From Allobosea sp. CRIB-10 (GTDB lineage: Bacteria > Pseudomonadota > Alphaproteobacteria > Rhizobiales > Beijerinckiaceae), in assembly GCF_900112185.1 (NCBI RefSeq), contig NZ_FOKP01000004.1, forward strand, positions 1 to 64,000: a DNA stretch of 64,000 bases, written 5' to 3'. Each line of letters starts with the position of its first letter. Within the stretch, counting starts at the first letter, position 1. Positions 23,916-32,303 of this stretch are shown in pieces. The position numbers were made by a program, and so were the translations under genes. The notes beneath the pieces were generated by a model. It ran no database searches. It had not been told where the DNA came from and worked only from the letters and a program-made list of their open reading frames with translations.

Positions 23916-23937
23916 CAAGCGATTTATTTATCGCTTG
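23916..23937. promoter_or_regulatory. Candidate TetR operator between SDR and TetR genes
   Basis: Arms CAAGCGAT and ATCGCTTG flank a 6-base AT spacer. The perfect 8-bp inverted repeat is placed 19 bases before the tetR start and 59 bases from the SDR start. Confidence 0.7.
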
Positions 23938-23956
23938 CTACAGAAAGGTAACAGCC

Positions 23957-24568
23957 ATGGCCGAGCGAGGCCGCCCACGCACCTTCGACCGGGGAGAAGC
24001 CCTCCACCGAGCCATGCTGCTATTCTGGGAAAAGGGCTATCAGGGCACCTCGATGAGCGAGCTCACCGCGGCGATGGGCATCAACGCGCCCAGCCTCTAC
24101 GCCTGCTTCGGCAGCAAGGAGGCGCTCTATCGCGAAACGATGGCGCTCTACGACGACTACGAAGGCGGCGGCTTCGGCTCAGCACTCGCTGCCGCACCGG
24201 ACGCACGCACGGCGATCGAGACCTATCTGATGGGGTCGGCCAAGCTCTTCACTCGCCCCGGCAAACCGGCAGGCTGCATGGTCGTGCTCTCCGTCATCCA
24301 GGCTGCTGGAGTGAGTGAGGAGGCCGCCTGCGAACTGCGCGACGCCCGCGCCGAGATGCAGAGGCTGCTGGAAGCCCGGTTGCAGGCCGAGGCCGCGAAA
24401 GGCGCGCTTCCCGCGTCGTGCGACATCTCAGCCATCGCGTCCTTTTACATCACGGTGCAGCAGGGCATGTCGATCCGCGCCCGTGACGGGGCGACCCGCG
24501 CCGAGCTTGAAGCCGTGGCGCGGGGGGCGATGGCGGCTTGGACCGGCCTGACCAGGGCCCGCACCTGA
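23957..24568 (+). CDS. TetR/AcrR-family transcriptional regulator
   Basis: A 203-residue protein. It begins MAERGRPRTFDRGEALHRAM, and its helix-turn-helix (SMSELTAAMGINAPSLYACFGSKEALY) places it in the subgroup that often controls a divergent oxidoreductase or efflux gene. The C-terminal domain includes the conserved KPAGCMVVLSVIQA stretch typical of this subgroup. The divergent SDR gene is the probable target. Confidence 0.9.
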   Translation: MAERGRPRTFDRGEALHRAMLLFWEKGYQGTSMSELTAAMGINAPSLYACFGSKEALYRETMALYDDYEGGGFGSALAAAPDARTAIETYLMGSAKLFTRPGKPAGCMVVLSVIQAAGVSEEAACELRDARAEMQRLLEARLQAEAAKGALPASCDISAIASFYITVQQGMSIRARDGATRAELEAVARGAMAAWTGLTRART

Positions 24569-24679
24569 CACCGCGGCAGCCCGAGGCATCTGCTTAACAC
24601 CTTGCTCAGGCTGATCTGAGGTCCTGCTGTGCAGGACAGGTCCGTTCAGACACACTCATGCTGTGCAATGGAGCCTGGC

Positions 24680-25006
24680 ATGATCCGTCGTCTCGCTGCA
24701 GCCGCCCTCGTCGCCGCTTTGCTGCCGGCGAGCGCCGAAGCCGCCAAGTTCCGCTCGGGCGGTAGCCGCTCGCACACGACCAACGCCAGCCAGCCCCATC
24801 GCGACGGCTCGCATGTCGTGGTGACGCCAACTTTGCGTAGCCGCCAGCCGGAAAACGCCGCCGCCATGCCCCAGCCTCTGCGTATCGCATCGCCAGCCTC
24901 GATCGCCACCGCTGAAACCGCCAATCTCCGCGGCACGCAGCCGGCAGAACCGCGCGTCTGGTGCCGCTCGCGAGTGGTCGCCGGCGGCTTCTGCGTGATG
25001 AACTGA
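24680..25006 (+). CDS. Small secreted protein of unknown function
   Basis: A 108-residue protein with a clear signal peptide (MIRRLAAAALVAALLPASAEA). The mature part is short, polar and low in complexity, and ends with two cysteines (RVWCRSRVVAGGFCVMN) that could form one disulfide. The start is chosen at the ATG before the basic MIRR segment. I recognise no family. It lies between a TetR gene and a convergent AraC gene and seems to be monocistronic. Confidence 0.6.
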   Translation: MIRRLAAAALVAALLPASAEAAKFRSGGSRSHTTNASQPHRDGSHVVVTPTLRSRQPENAAAMPQPLRIASPASIATAETANLRGTQPAEPRVWCRSRVVAGGFCVMN

Positions 25007-25013
25007 GCGTTGC

Positions 25014-25898
25014 TCAGGCAGCGTCCGGCCTGTCTCCAACCTGCATCGCCCGCCAGCGCCCCGGGGACTGGCCATAGGCCTTACGGAAATGCCGGGTCAT
25101 ATGGCTCTGGTCGGCAAAACCGCTCGCCGCAGCCGCCTCGGCCAAGGCCTCGCCCTGGCGGATCAGCAATCGCGCCCGTTCGAGCCGGCGCATCACCAGG
25201 TAGTGATGCGGGCTGGTGCCGTAGCGGCGTCGGAACTGCCGCGCCAGCGCATAGCGGTCGAGCCCGGTGATCGCCTCCAGCATGCTGGAGTCGATCGCTT
25301 CGTCACGGCTCTCGCTGAGGAAATCGCGGGCCCGTTCGCAGGCCTGCATCGCCGGCTTCTCGGCACCCTCAAGCGCGCAGGACGGATCGAGCCTGAGCAG
25401 CGCCTCGGCCAGCGCCTCGACAGCCGCATCGCGCTCCAGTGGCTCCAGCCCATGCTCGACATCGCCGAGCAGGCCGACCAGCGCCCGCATCAGGCTGCCG
25501 TCGCGGCAGACGGCATTGCCGATGAACGGCATCGCGCCGGCGCGCCCGGCGAGCGCCGCCATGATCAGCCCGGGCTCGACATAGGCCATGCGGTAGCGGA
25601 AGCCGTCCTCGATCCCGGCCCGGCCGTTGTGCAGTTCGTCCGGGTGCAGCACGATCAGGTCGCCCGGCGTCGAATCCCGCTGCGCGCCGCGATAATCGAA
25701 GCTCTGCACGCCGCTGACCGTGTAGCCGATCGCATAGGTGTCGTGCCGGTGCGTGTCATAGGCATGGCCGCTGAAGAAGGCCTCGATCCGCTCGAGGCCC
25801 TCCCCGTCCGGCGCGGTGCGGATCCAGTCGCCGGGCGAGGCGAGCGCGCACGAACGTTCAAGACCCGCCGGGCTGGCGGGCTCTAACGCTATCGGCAT
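25014..25898 (-). CDS. AraC-family transcriptional regulator
   Basis: A 294-residue protein. It has an N-terminal cupin-like AraC_binding domain (SGHAYDTHRHDTYAIGYTVSG, with the HxHxTY pattern) and a C-terminal double helix-turn-helix (GTSPHHYLVMRRLERARLLI and ASGFADQSHMTRHFRKAYG). ATG 25898 gives the usual start length. Its ATG and the ATG of the divergent DUF2000 gene share the same CATG, so any promoter must lie inside the opposite coding frame or the true start is elsewhere. Confidence 0.88.
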   Translation of the reverse strand: MPIALEPASPAGLERSCALASPGDWIRTAPDGEGLERIEAFFSGHAYDTHRHDTYAIGYTVSGVQSFDYRGAQRDSTPGDLIVLHPDELHNGRAGIEDGFRYRMAYVEPGLIMAALAGRAGAMPFIGNAVCRDGSLMRALVGLLGDVEHGLEPLERDAAVEALAEALLRLDPSCALEGAEKPAMQACERARDFLSESRDEAIDSSMLEAITGLDRYALARQFRRRYGTSPHHYLVMRRLERARLLIRQGEALAEAAAASGFADQSHMTRHFRKAYGQSPGRWRAMQVGDRPDAA

Positions 25899-26307
25899 GC
25901 GCTTCGACACCAAGATTGCCATCATCGTCCATGAAGAGCTCGCCGCCTGGCAGAAGCTCAACGTCACCGCCTTCCTCGCCGGCGGACTGGTCGCCGCCGC
26001 ACCGGACCTCGGCGGCCAAGCTTACCGCGACGGCTCGGGCAAGGTCTACGGCCCGCTGGTGCGCCAGCCTATCCTGATCTTCGCCGCGACCTCCGCCGAC
26101 CTCACTCGCGTCCTGCGCCGGGCGGGCGAAGCTGGGCTGACGCCCTCGCTTTACACCCGGGAACTGTTCGCGACCGGCCATGACGAGGCCAATCGCGCCG
26201 CGGTCGAGGCTGTCGCGACCGAGGCGCTCGACCTTGTCGGCATCGCCCTGCATGGCGAGCGCAAGGCGGTCGACAAGGCGATCAAGGGGCTGAAGCTGCA
26301 TCCGTAG
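25897..26307 (+). CDS. DUF2000 family protein
   Basis: A 136-residue soluble protein. The opening FDTKIAIIVHEELAAWQKLNV and the IFAATSADL strand match DUF2000 (a peptidyl-tRNA hydrolase-like fold, function unknown). It is often found beside AraC-type regulators, as here. The ATG at 25897 is chosen because MRFDTKIA is the family start; the open frame upstream overlaps the AraC gene. Confidence 0.85.
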   Translation: MRFDTKIAIIVHEELAAWQKLNVTAFLAGGLVAAAPDLGGQAYRDGSGKVYGPLVRQPILIFAATSADLTRVLRRAGEAGLTPSLYTRELFATGHDEANRAAVEAVATEALDLVGIALHGERKAVDKAIKGLKLHP

Positions 26308-26371
26308 AGCGGCGGCAGTACCTCTGCCTTTGCGCGAGGGTTAGGATGAGGGGGGGGCGCGCTGACCTCTC

Positions 26372-26464
26372 CGTCATGCTCGCCCTTGTGGCGAGCATCC
26401 ACGTCTTGAACACCGCATTGCACGAAGGAAGACGTGGCTGGTCGGGACAAGCCCGATCATGACG
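26372..26464. repeat. Dispersed palindromic repeat, family B, copy 1
   Basis: A 93-base element with ends CGTCATG / CATGACG, the internal hairpin ATGCTCGCC-CTTGT-GGCGAGCAT and the segment GGTCGGGACAAGCCCGA. A second copy is at 33748-33840. It lies between convergent DUF2000 and aldo/keto reductase genes. Confidence 0.9.
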
Positions 26465-26480
26465 CGGGAAGGCCGCCGCC

Positions 26481-27491
26481 TCAGCCCGTCTGCGCCAGCC
26501 GCCCCTCCAGCGGATAAGCCGGATCGCTGTAACCCGGCGTCGAGGGATGGCCCGCCGGCACCAGGCTATCGACAAGCGCTTCGTCCTCGGCGGTGAAATC
26601 GGCCGAGAGCGCCGAGAGATAGCCCTGCCATTGCTCCATAGTGCGCGGCCCGGCCACGGCCGCAGTCAGCAGCTTGTTGTTCAGCACCCAGCGGACCGCG
26701 AACTGCACCGGCGTCAGGCCGCGCGCCGCCGCATGGTCTCGGATCGTGCGGGCGATGACCAGCGATTCCTCGCGCCATTCCGTCTGCATCAGCCGCTTGT
26801 CGGCGCGCCCTGCCCGCGTGCCTTCCGGCGGCACCTGGCCGGGCTCGTATTTCGCCGTCAGCACACCGCGCGCCAGCGGCGAATAGCTGGCGACGCCGAG
26901 GCCGTAATAGCCACAGGCCGGCAGGTGCTCGACCTCGGGCATGCGGTTCATCGCGTTGTAATAGGGCTGGCTGACCACCGGGCGGTCGATGCCGAGTTCG
27001 TCGCAGAGCCGGCAGATCTCGGCGACGCGCCAGCCGCGATAATTGGAGACACCGAAATAGCGGATCTTGCCGGCCCGCACGAGGTCGGCGATCGCCCGGA
27101 TCGTCTCGGCGAGCGGCGTCGCATGGTCTTCCTTGTGCAGGTAGTAGATGTCGATGAAATCGGTGCCGAGCCGCTTCAGGCTGGCGTCGCAGGCATCGAG
27201 CAGCCATTTGCGCGAGAGTCCGCGCTGGTTCGGCCCCTCGCCCATCGCATTCGCCGCCTTGGTCGCCAGCACCCAGTCGTGGCGGTTGCCGGCGATGGCG
27301 CGGCCGGTGATCTCCTCCGAGCGCCCCTCGGCATAGACGTCGGCGGTGTCGATGAAGTTGATCCCGGCGGCCGCGGCATTGTCGATGATCGCCCGCGCAT
27401 CGGCCTCGTCCGTCTGCGCCCCGAACATCATCGTGCCCAGGCACAGCGGCGAGACCTTGAGGCCGGAGCGGCCGAGCGCGCGATAATCCAT
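26481..27491 (-). CDS. Aldo/keto reductase
   Basis: A 336-residue NADPH-dependent TIM-barrel oxidoreductase. The N-terminal MDYRALGRSGLKVSPLCLG, catalytic Asp/Tyr in FIDTADVYAEGRSEE, and the Lys and His of the tetrad (VLATKAANAM, IYYLHKEDH) are all visible. The ATG at 27491 follows GGAGAG and is preferred to longer upstream frames. Relatives reduce a broad range of carbonyls; the specific substrate is unknown. Confidence 0.93.
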   Translation of the reverse strand: MDYRALGRSGLKVSPLCLGTMMFGAQTDEADARAIIDNAAAAGINFIDTADVYAEGRSEEITGRAIAGNRHDWVLATKAANAMGEGPNQRGLSRKWLLDACDASLKRLGTDFIDIYYLHKEDHATPLAETIRAIADLVRAGKIRYFGVSNYRGWRVAEICRLCDELGIDRPVVSQPYYNAMNRMPEVEHLPACGYYGLGVASYSPLARGVLTAKYEPGQVPPEGTRAGRADKRLMQTEWREESLVIARTIRDHAAARGLTPVQFAVRWVLNNKLLTAAVAGPRTMEQWQGYLSALSADFTAEDEALVDSLVPAGHPSTPGYSDPAYPLEGRLAQTG

Positions 27492-27609
27492 GACGATCTC
27501 TCCAGAATGGGTGGGCAACCTGCCGCAGGGCCGGCGCCCGCACCAGCCCAGCTGACGCAACGCTGCCCGGCGCAAGAGAATCCTTAACATTTCGTGCCAG
27601 CCTGCGCGG

Positions 27610-29175
27610 ATGGCAGCCATCCCGTCCGATCCGGCGCAGCTCGCGGCGCTCATCAAGAGCCAGAATCTCGCGACCCTGCTCGCGACGATGACCGGCAATG
27701 GCGGCCTTGCCGCGGGCAAGACGGTCGAGGCCAAACTCGTTGCGCTCGACAACGAGGGCAACGCCACGGCCCTGGTCAACGGCGTCAAGATCGCGCTCGT
27801 GCTTGCCGGCCCCGAGGCCAAACAGGCGGCACTTCAGCCGGGCGCCGCGCTGATGCTCAAGCTCGCCGCCCCCGAGCAGCCTGGCGGGCCGCTGCAGGCG
27901 ACGCTGGTCGGCATCCGCCCGGCGCAGGCGGGCAGCGCCAATATTCCGACGACGCCCGCACAACAGGCGGCCGGCACCGCGCCCCCGGCGCCACAGCCGA
28001 TGCCGGCGACGCCCACCACGATCGCATCCCCGGGCGGTTCGCCGCCGTCGACGATTCCGACCGCTCTGCCTGCAACCGCCACCGCCCTGCAGGCCGGCCG
28101 CACGCTTCCCGCAGCGGCAGCCGCCGCACCGATCGTCCCCCAGCCTGCCCCCGTTGCTCCGCGCGCGATCGCTGGCCCCCTGCTCGGCGCGGCGCTCGGG
28201 CGGCAGGACAGCCTCGCCCCGCTCTTCGCCAATCTCGGCAGCCTGGCGCAGGGTACGGTCGCTCTGACCTTGCCCAAGCCGCTGATGGCGCTCGTCGACC
28301 AGATCCTCGCTCAGCGCTTGCCCGTAGCCGAGACCAGGCCCGTCACGGCCGAGGCGCTGAAGGCCGCCGTCGCCCGCTCCGGTGTCTTCCTCGAAGCCAG
28401 GCAGGCGGCCGGAGAGGCGCCGACGCCGCAGACCGACCTCAAGGCGGCCTTGCAGAGCCTGCGCGACCTGCTGAAACCGGCGGTCGAAGGCACGCCGACC
28501 GCACGGCTGCCGCTCCCCGGCGAGCCCGCGAACGAAACTGCGCCGCAGCCCGGGCGCCCGGCCGTGCGCAGCACGCCAGAGCAGGACGCGGCCGCCTCGA
28601 CGCCGGCCAAGGCCCGTCCGGCGCCGCCACGCGACGGCCTGCTGACGCCGCAACCGGCCAGCGAGCCGAGCCTCAACAACGCCGCCCGGCCGGCCATGAT
28701 CGCGCAGACCTTGTTCGGCCAGGCGGAAGCGGCGCTCGATCGCATCGCGCTCGCCCAGTACGCCTCGCTGCCGCAGGAGGCCGCGCGCCTCGACCAGCAA
28801 CCGCCGGCGCGCTGGCTCACCGAGATCCCGCTGGCCTTGCCGAACGGCACCGCCGTGCTGCCACTCGAGATCGAGCGCGACCCGCCGCAATCGGGCTCCG
28901 CCGCGCCCGACGCACCGCTCTGGCGCGTGCGCTTCGCGCTCGACGTCGAGCCGCTCGGGGCGCTGCAGGGCGTGGTGACCTTGCAGGGCCGCGCCATCGG
29001 CGTCTCGTTCTGGGCCGAGCGCGAGGATACCAGCCGCCTGTTGCGCCAGGCGACGCCGGATCTGGAGACTTCTCTGCTCCGATCTCGCTTCGACAGCGCC
29101 GAGTTCGAGGTCTTCACGGGCCATCCGCAGCAGGCCAAGGCGGCGGCCGGCCAGTTCCTGGACCGCCGCTCATGA
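27610..29175 (+). CDS. FliK-like flagellar hook-length control protein
   Basis: A 521-residue protein with a long alanine/proline-rich middle and a C-terminal Flg_hook domain at about 400-510 (WLTEIPLALPNGTAVLPLEI and LGALQGVVTLQGRAIGVSFW). FliK-type proteins measure hook length and switch the flagellar export gate. The N-terminal 90 residues (AALIKSQNLATLLATMTG onward) form a separate beta-rich module. It overlaps by four bases the next gene, which encodes a free FlhB-like switch domain, so the two probably act together. No other flagellar gene is in the window. Confidence 0.82.
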   Translation: MAAIPSDPAQLAALIKSQNLATLLATMTGNGGLAAGKTVEAKLVALDNEGNATALVNGVKIALVLAGPEAKQAALQPGAALMLKLAAPEQPGGPLQATLVGIRPAQAGSANIPTTPAQQAAGTAPPAPQPMPATPTTIASPGGSPPSTIPTALPATATALQAGRTLPAAAAAAPIVPQPAPVAPRAIAGPLLGAALGRQDSLAPLFANLGSLAQGTVALTLPKPLMALVDQILAQRLPVAETRPVTAEALKAAVARSGVFLEARQAAGEAPTPQTDLKAALQSLRDLLKPAVEGTPTARLPLPGEPANETAPQPGRPAVRSTPEQDAAASTPAKARPAPPRDGLLTPQPASEPSLNNAARPAMIAQTLFGQAEAALDRIALAQYASLPQEAARLDQQPPARWLTEIPLALPNGTAVLPLEIERDPPQSGSAAPDAPLWRVRFALDVEPLGALQGVVTLQGRAIGVSFWAEREDTSRLLRQATPDLETSLLRSRFDSAEFEVFTGHPQQAKAAAGQFLDRRS

Positions 29176-29450
29176 GCCAATCGCAGCCCCTACCGCTCGC
29201 CGTCGCGCTGGAATATGACGGCCAGGGCGCGCCGCGCGTCACCGCCAAGGGCCATGGCGTCGTCGCCGAAAAGATCATCGAGACCGCGCGCGAACACGAC
29301 ATCGCGATCGAGCAGAACGCAATGCTGGCGCAGGCACTCTCGGCCGTCGAGCTCGAAGACAGCATCCCCGAGGAGCTCTATCTCGCCACCGCGCAGGTGA
29401 TCGCCTTCGTGCTCGGCCTGCGCCGCCGCGGTGGCCCATCGCTCCCATGA
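29172..29450 (+). CDS. Free-standing FlhB C-terminal-domain-like protein
   Basis: A 92-residue soluble protein matching only the cytoplasmic FlhB_C half of FlhB (VALEYDGQGAPRVTAKGHG; AREHDIAIEQNAMLAQAL; IPEELYLATAQVIAFVL). It lacks both the membrane domain and the autocleavage NPTH motif. Homologues (FhlB/YlqH-like) can modulate export-gate switching. It is coupled by ATGA overlaps to the FliK-like gene upstream and the GNAT gene downstream. Confidence 0.85.
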   Translation: MSQSQPLPLAVALEYDGQGAPRVTAKGHGVVAEKIIETAREHDIAIEQNAMLAQALSAVELEDSIPEELYLATAQVIAFVLGLRRRGGPSLP

Positions 29451-30574
29451 CCGCTCCGATCGCGGTCCGCCGCCTGCCGGCCGGGACCTATGGCGCAGCT
29501 TACGCCGAGGCCTTCGTCGATCTCTGCCGGCGCGCCGAGGCGCCCAATCTGCATCTGGCTCCGGCGGCCGTCGCGGCGGCGATGAGCTTCGGCATAGCGA
29601 GCGACGACATCGTCGTGCTCGCGGCACAGGAGCAAGACGACGAACGCCTGCTCGGCCTCTGGGCGCTGCGCCGGACGCGCGACCTTCAAAGCGGTCTGGC
29701 GGCGGTCCTCAGAGCGCCGCTGATGCCGCTCTACGAGGTCTCATCGGCTCCGGTGCTCGATCGCGACCGCGCTGGCGATGTCGCTGTTGCGCTTCTCGCA
29801 GCCATCATCGAGGCGGCCGATTTGCCGAAGGTGCTGAAGCTGCCTCTGCTTCCCCTGAAAAGCAGTGTCTTCGTCGCTCTTGAAGCCGCGCTGATGGCGA
29901 CCGGCGGGAGCATCGCGACCTTCGAACTCTGGCAGCGGCCGATGCTGGTCCCCGAGCCCGGTGACGATGCCGAGCGCTATCTGCGCCGCGCCCTCGGCCA
30001 GGGCTACAAGAAACGGATGCAGCAGCATCGCCAGCTGGAGAGGGCCGGCGCGCTCGCCTATCAGCGCCATCGCGGCGCTGATGCCATCACCGCCTTGGAA
30101 GCGTTCCTGACGCTCGAAGCCGCCGGCTGGAAAGGCCGCAGCGGGACCGCCCTCGCCAGCCTGCCGCAGCATGGCGCCTATATCCGCGAGCTCATCCGGA
30201 ACCTCGCCGCAACCGACGCCGCCCGCATCGACCTGCTCCGGCTCGATGGCGTCCCGATCGCCGGCGGCCTGCTGCTCGACCTCGCCGGCCAATCGCATTT
30301 CCTCAAGATCGCCTATGACGAGGGCAAGGCTCGGCTCTCGCCCGGCCGGGCGCTCGCGATCGAGATGCTCCGGGCCGATTTTGCCACCGGCCGTCCTTTC
30401 CGGCTCGACAGCGGTGCCGGCGACCGGATCGATCCGTCAGCCTATCCCTGGGGCGAGCGGCAGGAGATGGCCAACACGATCGTCGCGCTCGCCGACAGCT
30501 CCGCCGCCCTGCCCCGGCTCGCCGCGGCCGCACGCATGCGGCTGCGAGGCTGGCGCGACCGCAGCCCGCGTTGA
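29447..30574 (+). CDS. GNAT acetyltransferase (BioF2/CelD-like)
   Basis: A 375-residue protein. The C-terminal half, about residues 180-330, has the Acetyltransf_6 fold (YKKRMQQHRQLERAGALAY, FLTLEAAGWKG, SHFLKIAYDEGKARLSPG), seen in CelD-like and peptidoglycan-modifying GNATs. Its start overlaps the flhB-like gene by four bases. It may modify a flagellar or envelope component, but that is inference from the operon only. Confidence 0.78.
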   Translation: MTAPIAVRRLPAGTYGAAYAEAFVDLCRRAEAPNLHLAPAAVAAAMSFGIASDDIVVLAAQEQDDERLLGLWALRRTRDLQSGLAAVLRAPLMPLYEVSSAPVLDRDRAGDVAVALLAAIIEAADLPKVLKLPLLPLKSSVFVALEAALMATGGSIATFELWQRPMLVPEPGDDAERYLRRALGQGYKKRMQQHRQLERAGALAYQRHRGADAITALEAFLTLEAAGWKGRSGTALASLPQHGAYIRELIRNLAATDAARIDLLRLDGVPIAGGLLLDLAGQSHFLKIAYDEGKARLSPGRALAIEMLRADFATGRPFRLDSGAGDRIDPSAYPWGERQEMANTIVALADSSAALPRLAAAARMRLRGWRDRSPR

Positions 30575-30637
30575 CCGAGACGGCAAGCTGCTCGATAGAC
30601 GTTTGGACGAAACGCCGCGTCTGGCGCGAGGAGGATC

Positions 30638-31645
30638 ATGCGCGTTCTGGTGACGGGGGCTGCCGGCTTCATCGGCAATGAGACAGCCCGGGTTCTGCTC
30701 GAACGCGGTGACGAGGTCGTCGGCATCGACAATCTCAACGACTACTATGATCCCGCCTTGAAGCAGGCGCGCCTCGCCCGCCTCGACGGCCATAACCGCT
30801 TCAGCTTCGAACGGCTCGACCTCGCCGATCGCGACGGCATGGCCCGGCTCTTCGCGGAAGGGCGTTTCGAGCGCGTCGTCCATCTCGGCGCCCAGGCCGG
30901 CGTGCGCTTCTCGATCGAGAATCCGCAGGCCTATCTCGATTCCAACCTCACCGGCTTCGGCCATGTGCTCGAGGGCTGCCGCCGGGGCGGTGTCGCGCAC
31001 CTCGTCTACGCCTCCTCCAGCTCGGTCTACGGCGCCAACACCCGCACGCCCTTCCGCGTCGAGGACAATGTCGACCACCCCGTCAGCCTCTACGCCGCGA
31101 CCAAGAAGGCGAACGAGGGCATGGCCCATGCCTACAGCCATCTCTACGGCTTGCCGACCACGGGCCTGCGCTTCTTCACCGTCTATGGCCCCTGGGGCCG
31201 GCCCGACATGGCGCCGATGATCTTCACGAAGAAGATCCTCGCCGGCGAGCCGATCGAGGTCTTCAACGAAGGCAGGCATGAGCGGGACTTCACCTATGTC
31301 GACGATATCGTCGAGGGCGTGGTGCGCGTACTCGATCAGGTCGCTGCGCCCGATCCCGCCTGGTCGAGCGACGAGCCCGGCCCCGCCACCTCCTCGGCAC
31401 CCTGGCGGCTCTACAATATCGGCAATTCCGATCCGGTGCCGCTGATGCAGTTCATCGCCACGATCGAGCAGGCGCTCGGCAGGAAGGCGGTGATGGAGAT
31501 GAAGCCGCGCCAGCCCGGCGACGTCCTGCGCACCGCGGCCGACGTCTCGGCGCTGGAGGCGGCCGTCGGCTTCCGCCCGCACACCCCGCTCGCCGAGGGC
31601 ATCGGCCGGATGGTGCGCTGGTACCGCGACTTCTATCGGGTTTGA
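30638..31645 (+). CDS. UDP-glucuronate 4-epimerase (NAD-dependent SDR)
   Basis: A 335-residue extended SDR. It has the Rossmann GAAGFIGNE loop, NLNDYYDPALKQARL (a strong marker of UDP-glucuronate epimerases), the catalytic Ser/Tyr/Lys in ASSSSVYG and YAATKKANE, and DDIVEGVVRVLD. It would make UDP-galacturonate for capsule, LPS or exopolysaccharide. Together with manC nearby it suggests surface-polysaccharide precursor supply. Confidence 0.93.
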   Translation: MRVLVTGAAGFIGNETARVLLERGDEVVGIDNLNDYYDPALKQARLARLDGHNRFSFERLDLADRDGMARLFAEGRFERVVHLGAQAGVRFSIENPQAYLDSNLTGFGHVLEGCRRGGVAHLVYASSSSVYGANTRTPFRVEDNVDHPVSLYAATKKANEGMAHAYSHLYGLPTTGLRFFTVYGPWGRPDMAPMIFTKKILAGEPIEVFNEGRHERDFTYVDDIVEGVVRVLDQVAAPDPAWSSDEPGPATSSAPWRLYNIGNSDPVPLMQFIATIEQALGRKAVMEMKPRQPGDVLRTAADVSALEAAVGFRPHTPLAEGIGRMVRWYRDFYRV

Positions 31646-31654
31646 GGACTGGTC

Positions 31655-32200
31655 ATGGCTGCCCCCGCGAAGATCGGCATCGTCACCATCTCCGACCGCG
31701 CCTCGGCCGGCGTCTATGCCGATGAGGGCGGCCCGGCGATCCTCGATTATTTCAGCAAGGCGCTCACCAGCCCCTGGCAGGCGATCACGCGCATCATCCC
31801 CGACGAGCGCGCCGGCATCGCCCAGACGCTGGTCGAGCTCGCCGACAAGGAAGGCTGCTGCCTGATCGTCACGACGGGCGGCACCGGCCCGGCCCCGCGC
31901 GACGTCACGCCGGAGGCGACGCAGGACGTGATCGAGAAGCTGATGCCCGGCTTCGGCGAGCTTATGCGCCAGGTCAGCCTGACCAAGGTCCCGACCGCGA
32001 TCCTCTCGCGCCAGCTCGCCGGCATCCGCGGCAAGTCGCTGATCGTCAACCTGCCCGGCCGGCCGCGCGCCATCGCCGAATGCCTCGACGCGGTGATGCC
32101 GGCGATCCCCTACTGCATCGACCTGATCGAGGGCCCCTATCTGGAAACCGATCCGGCCGTGATCGTGGCGTTCCGGCCGGGGCAGAAGCCGAAAGGGTGA
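31655..32200 (+). CDS. mog: Molybdopterin adenylyltransferase
   Basis: A 181-residue MoCF-domain protein. TTGGTGPAPRDVTPEAT is the conserved molybdopterin-binding loop, and the NLPGRP segment and total length favour Mog (adenylation of molybdopterin before metal insertion) over MoaB. It begins 9 bases after the epimerase stop, so it is co-transcribed with that gene despite an unrelated role. Confidence 0.9.
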   Translation: MAAPAKIGIVTISDRASAGVYADEGGPAILDYFSKALTSPWQAITRIIPDERAGIAQTLVELADKEGCCLIVTTGGTGPAPRDVTPEATQDVIEKLMPGFGELMRQVSLTKVPTAILSRQLAGIRGKSLIVNLPGRPRAIAECLDAVMPAIPYCIDLIEGPYLETDPAVIVAFRPGQKPKG

Positions 32201-32303
32201 ACAATACCTCGACCGATACCACCCGCCTCTCCTTATGAGCGTTTATCGGATGGTAGCTTCGCTGCTGTAGGACTAGGGGACCAGTTTCCGCCGGAAAACC
32301 GAT

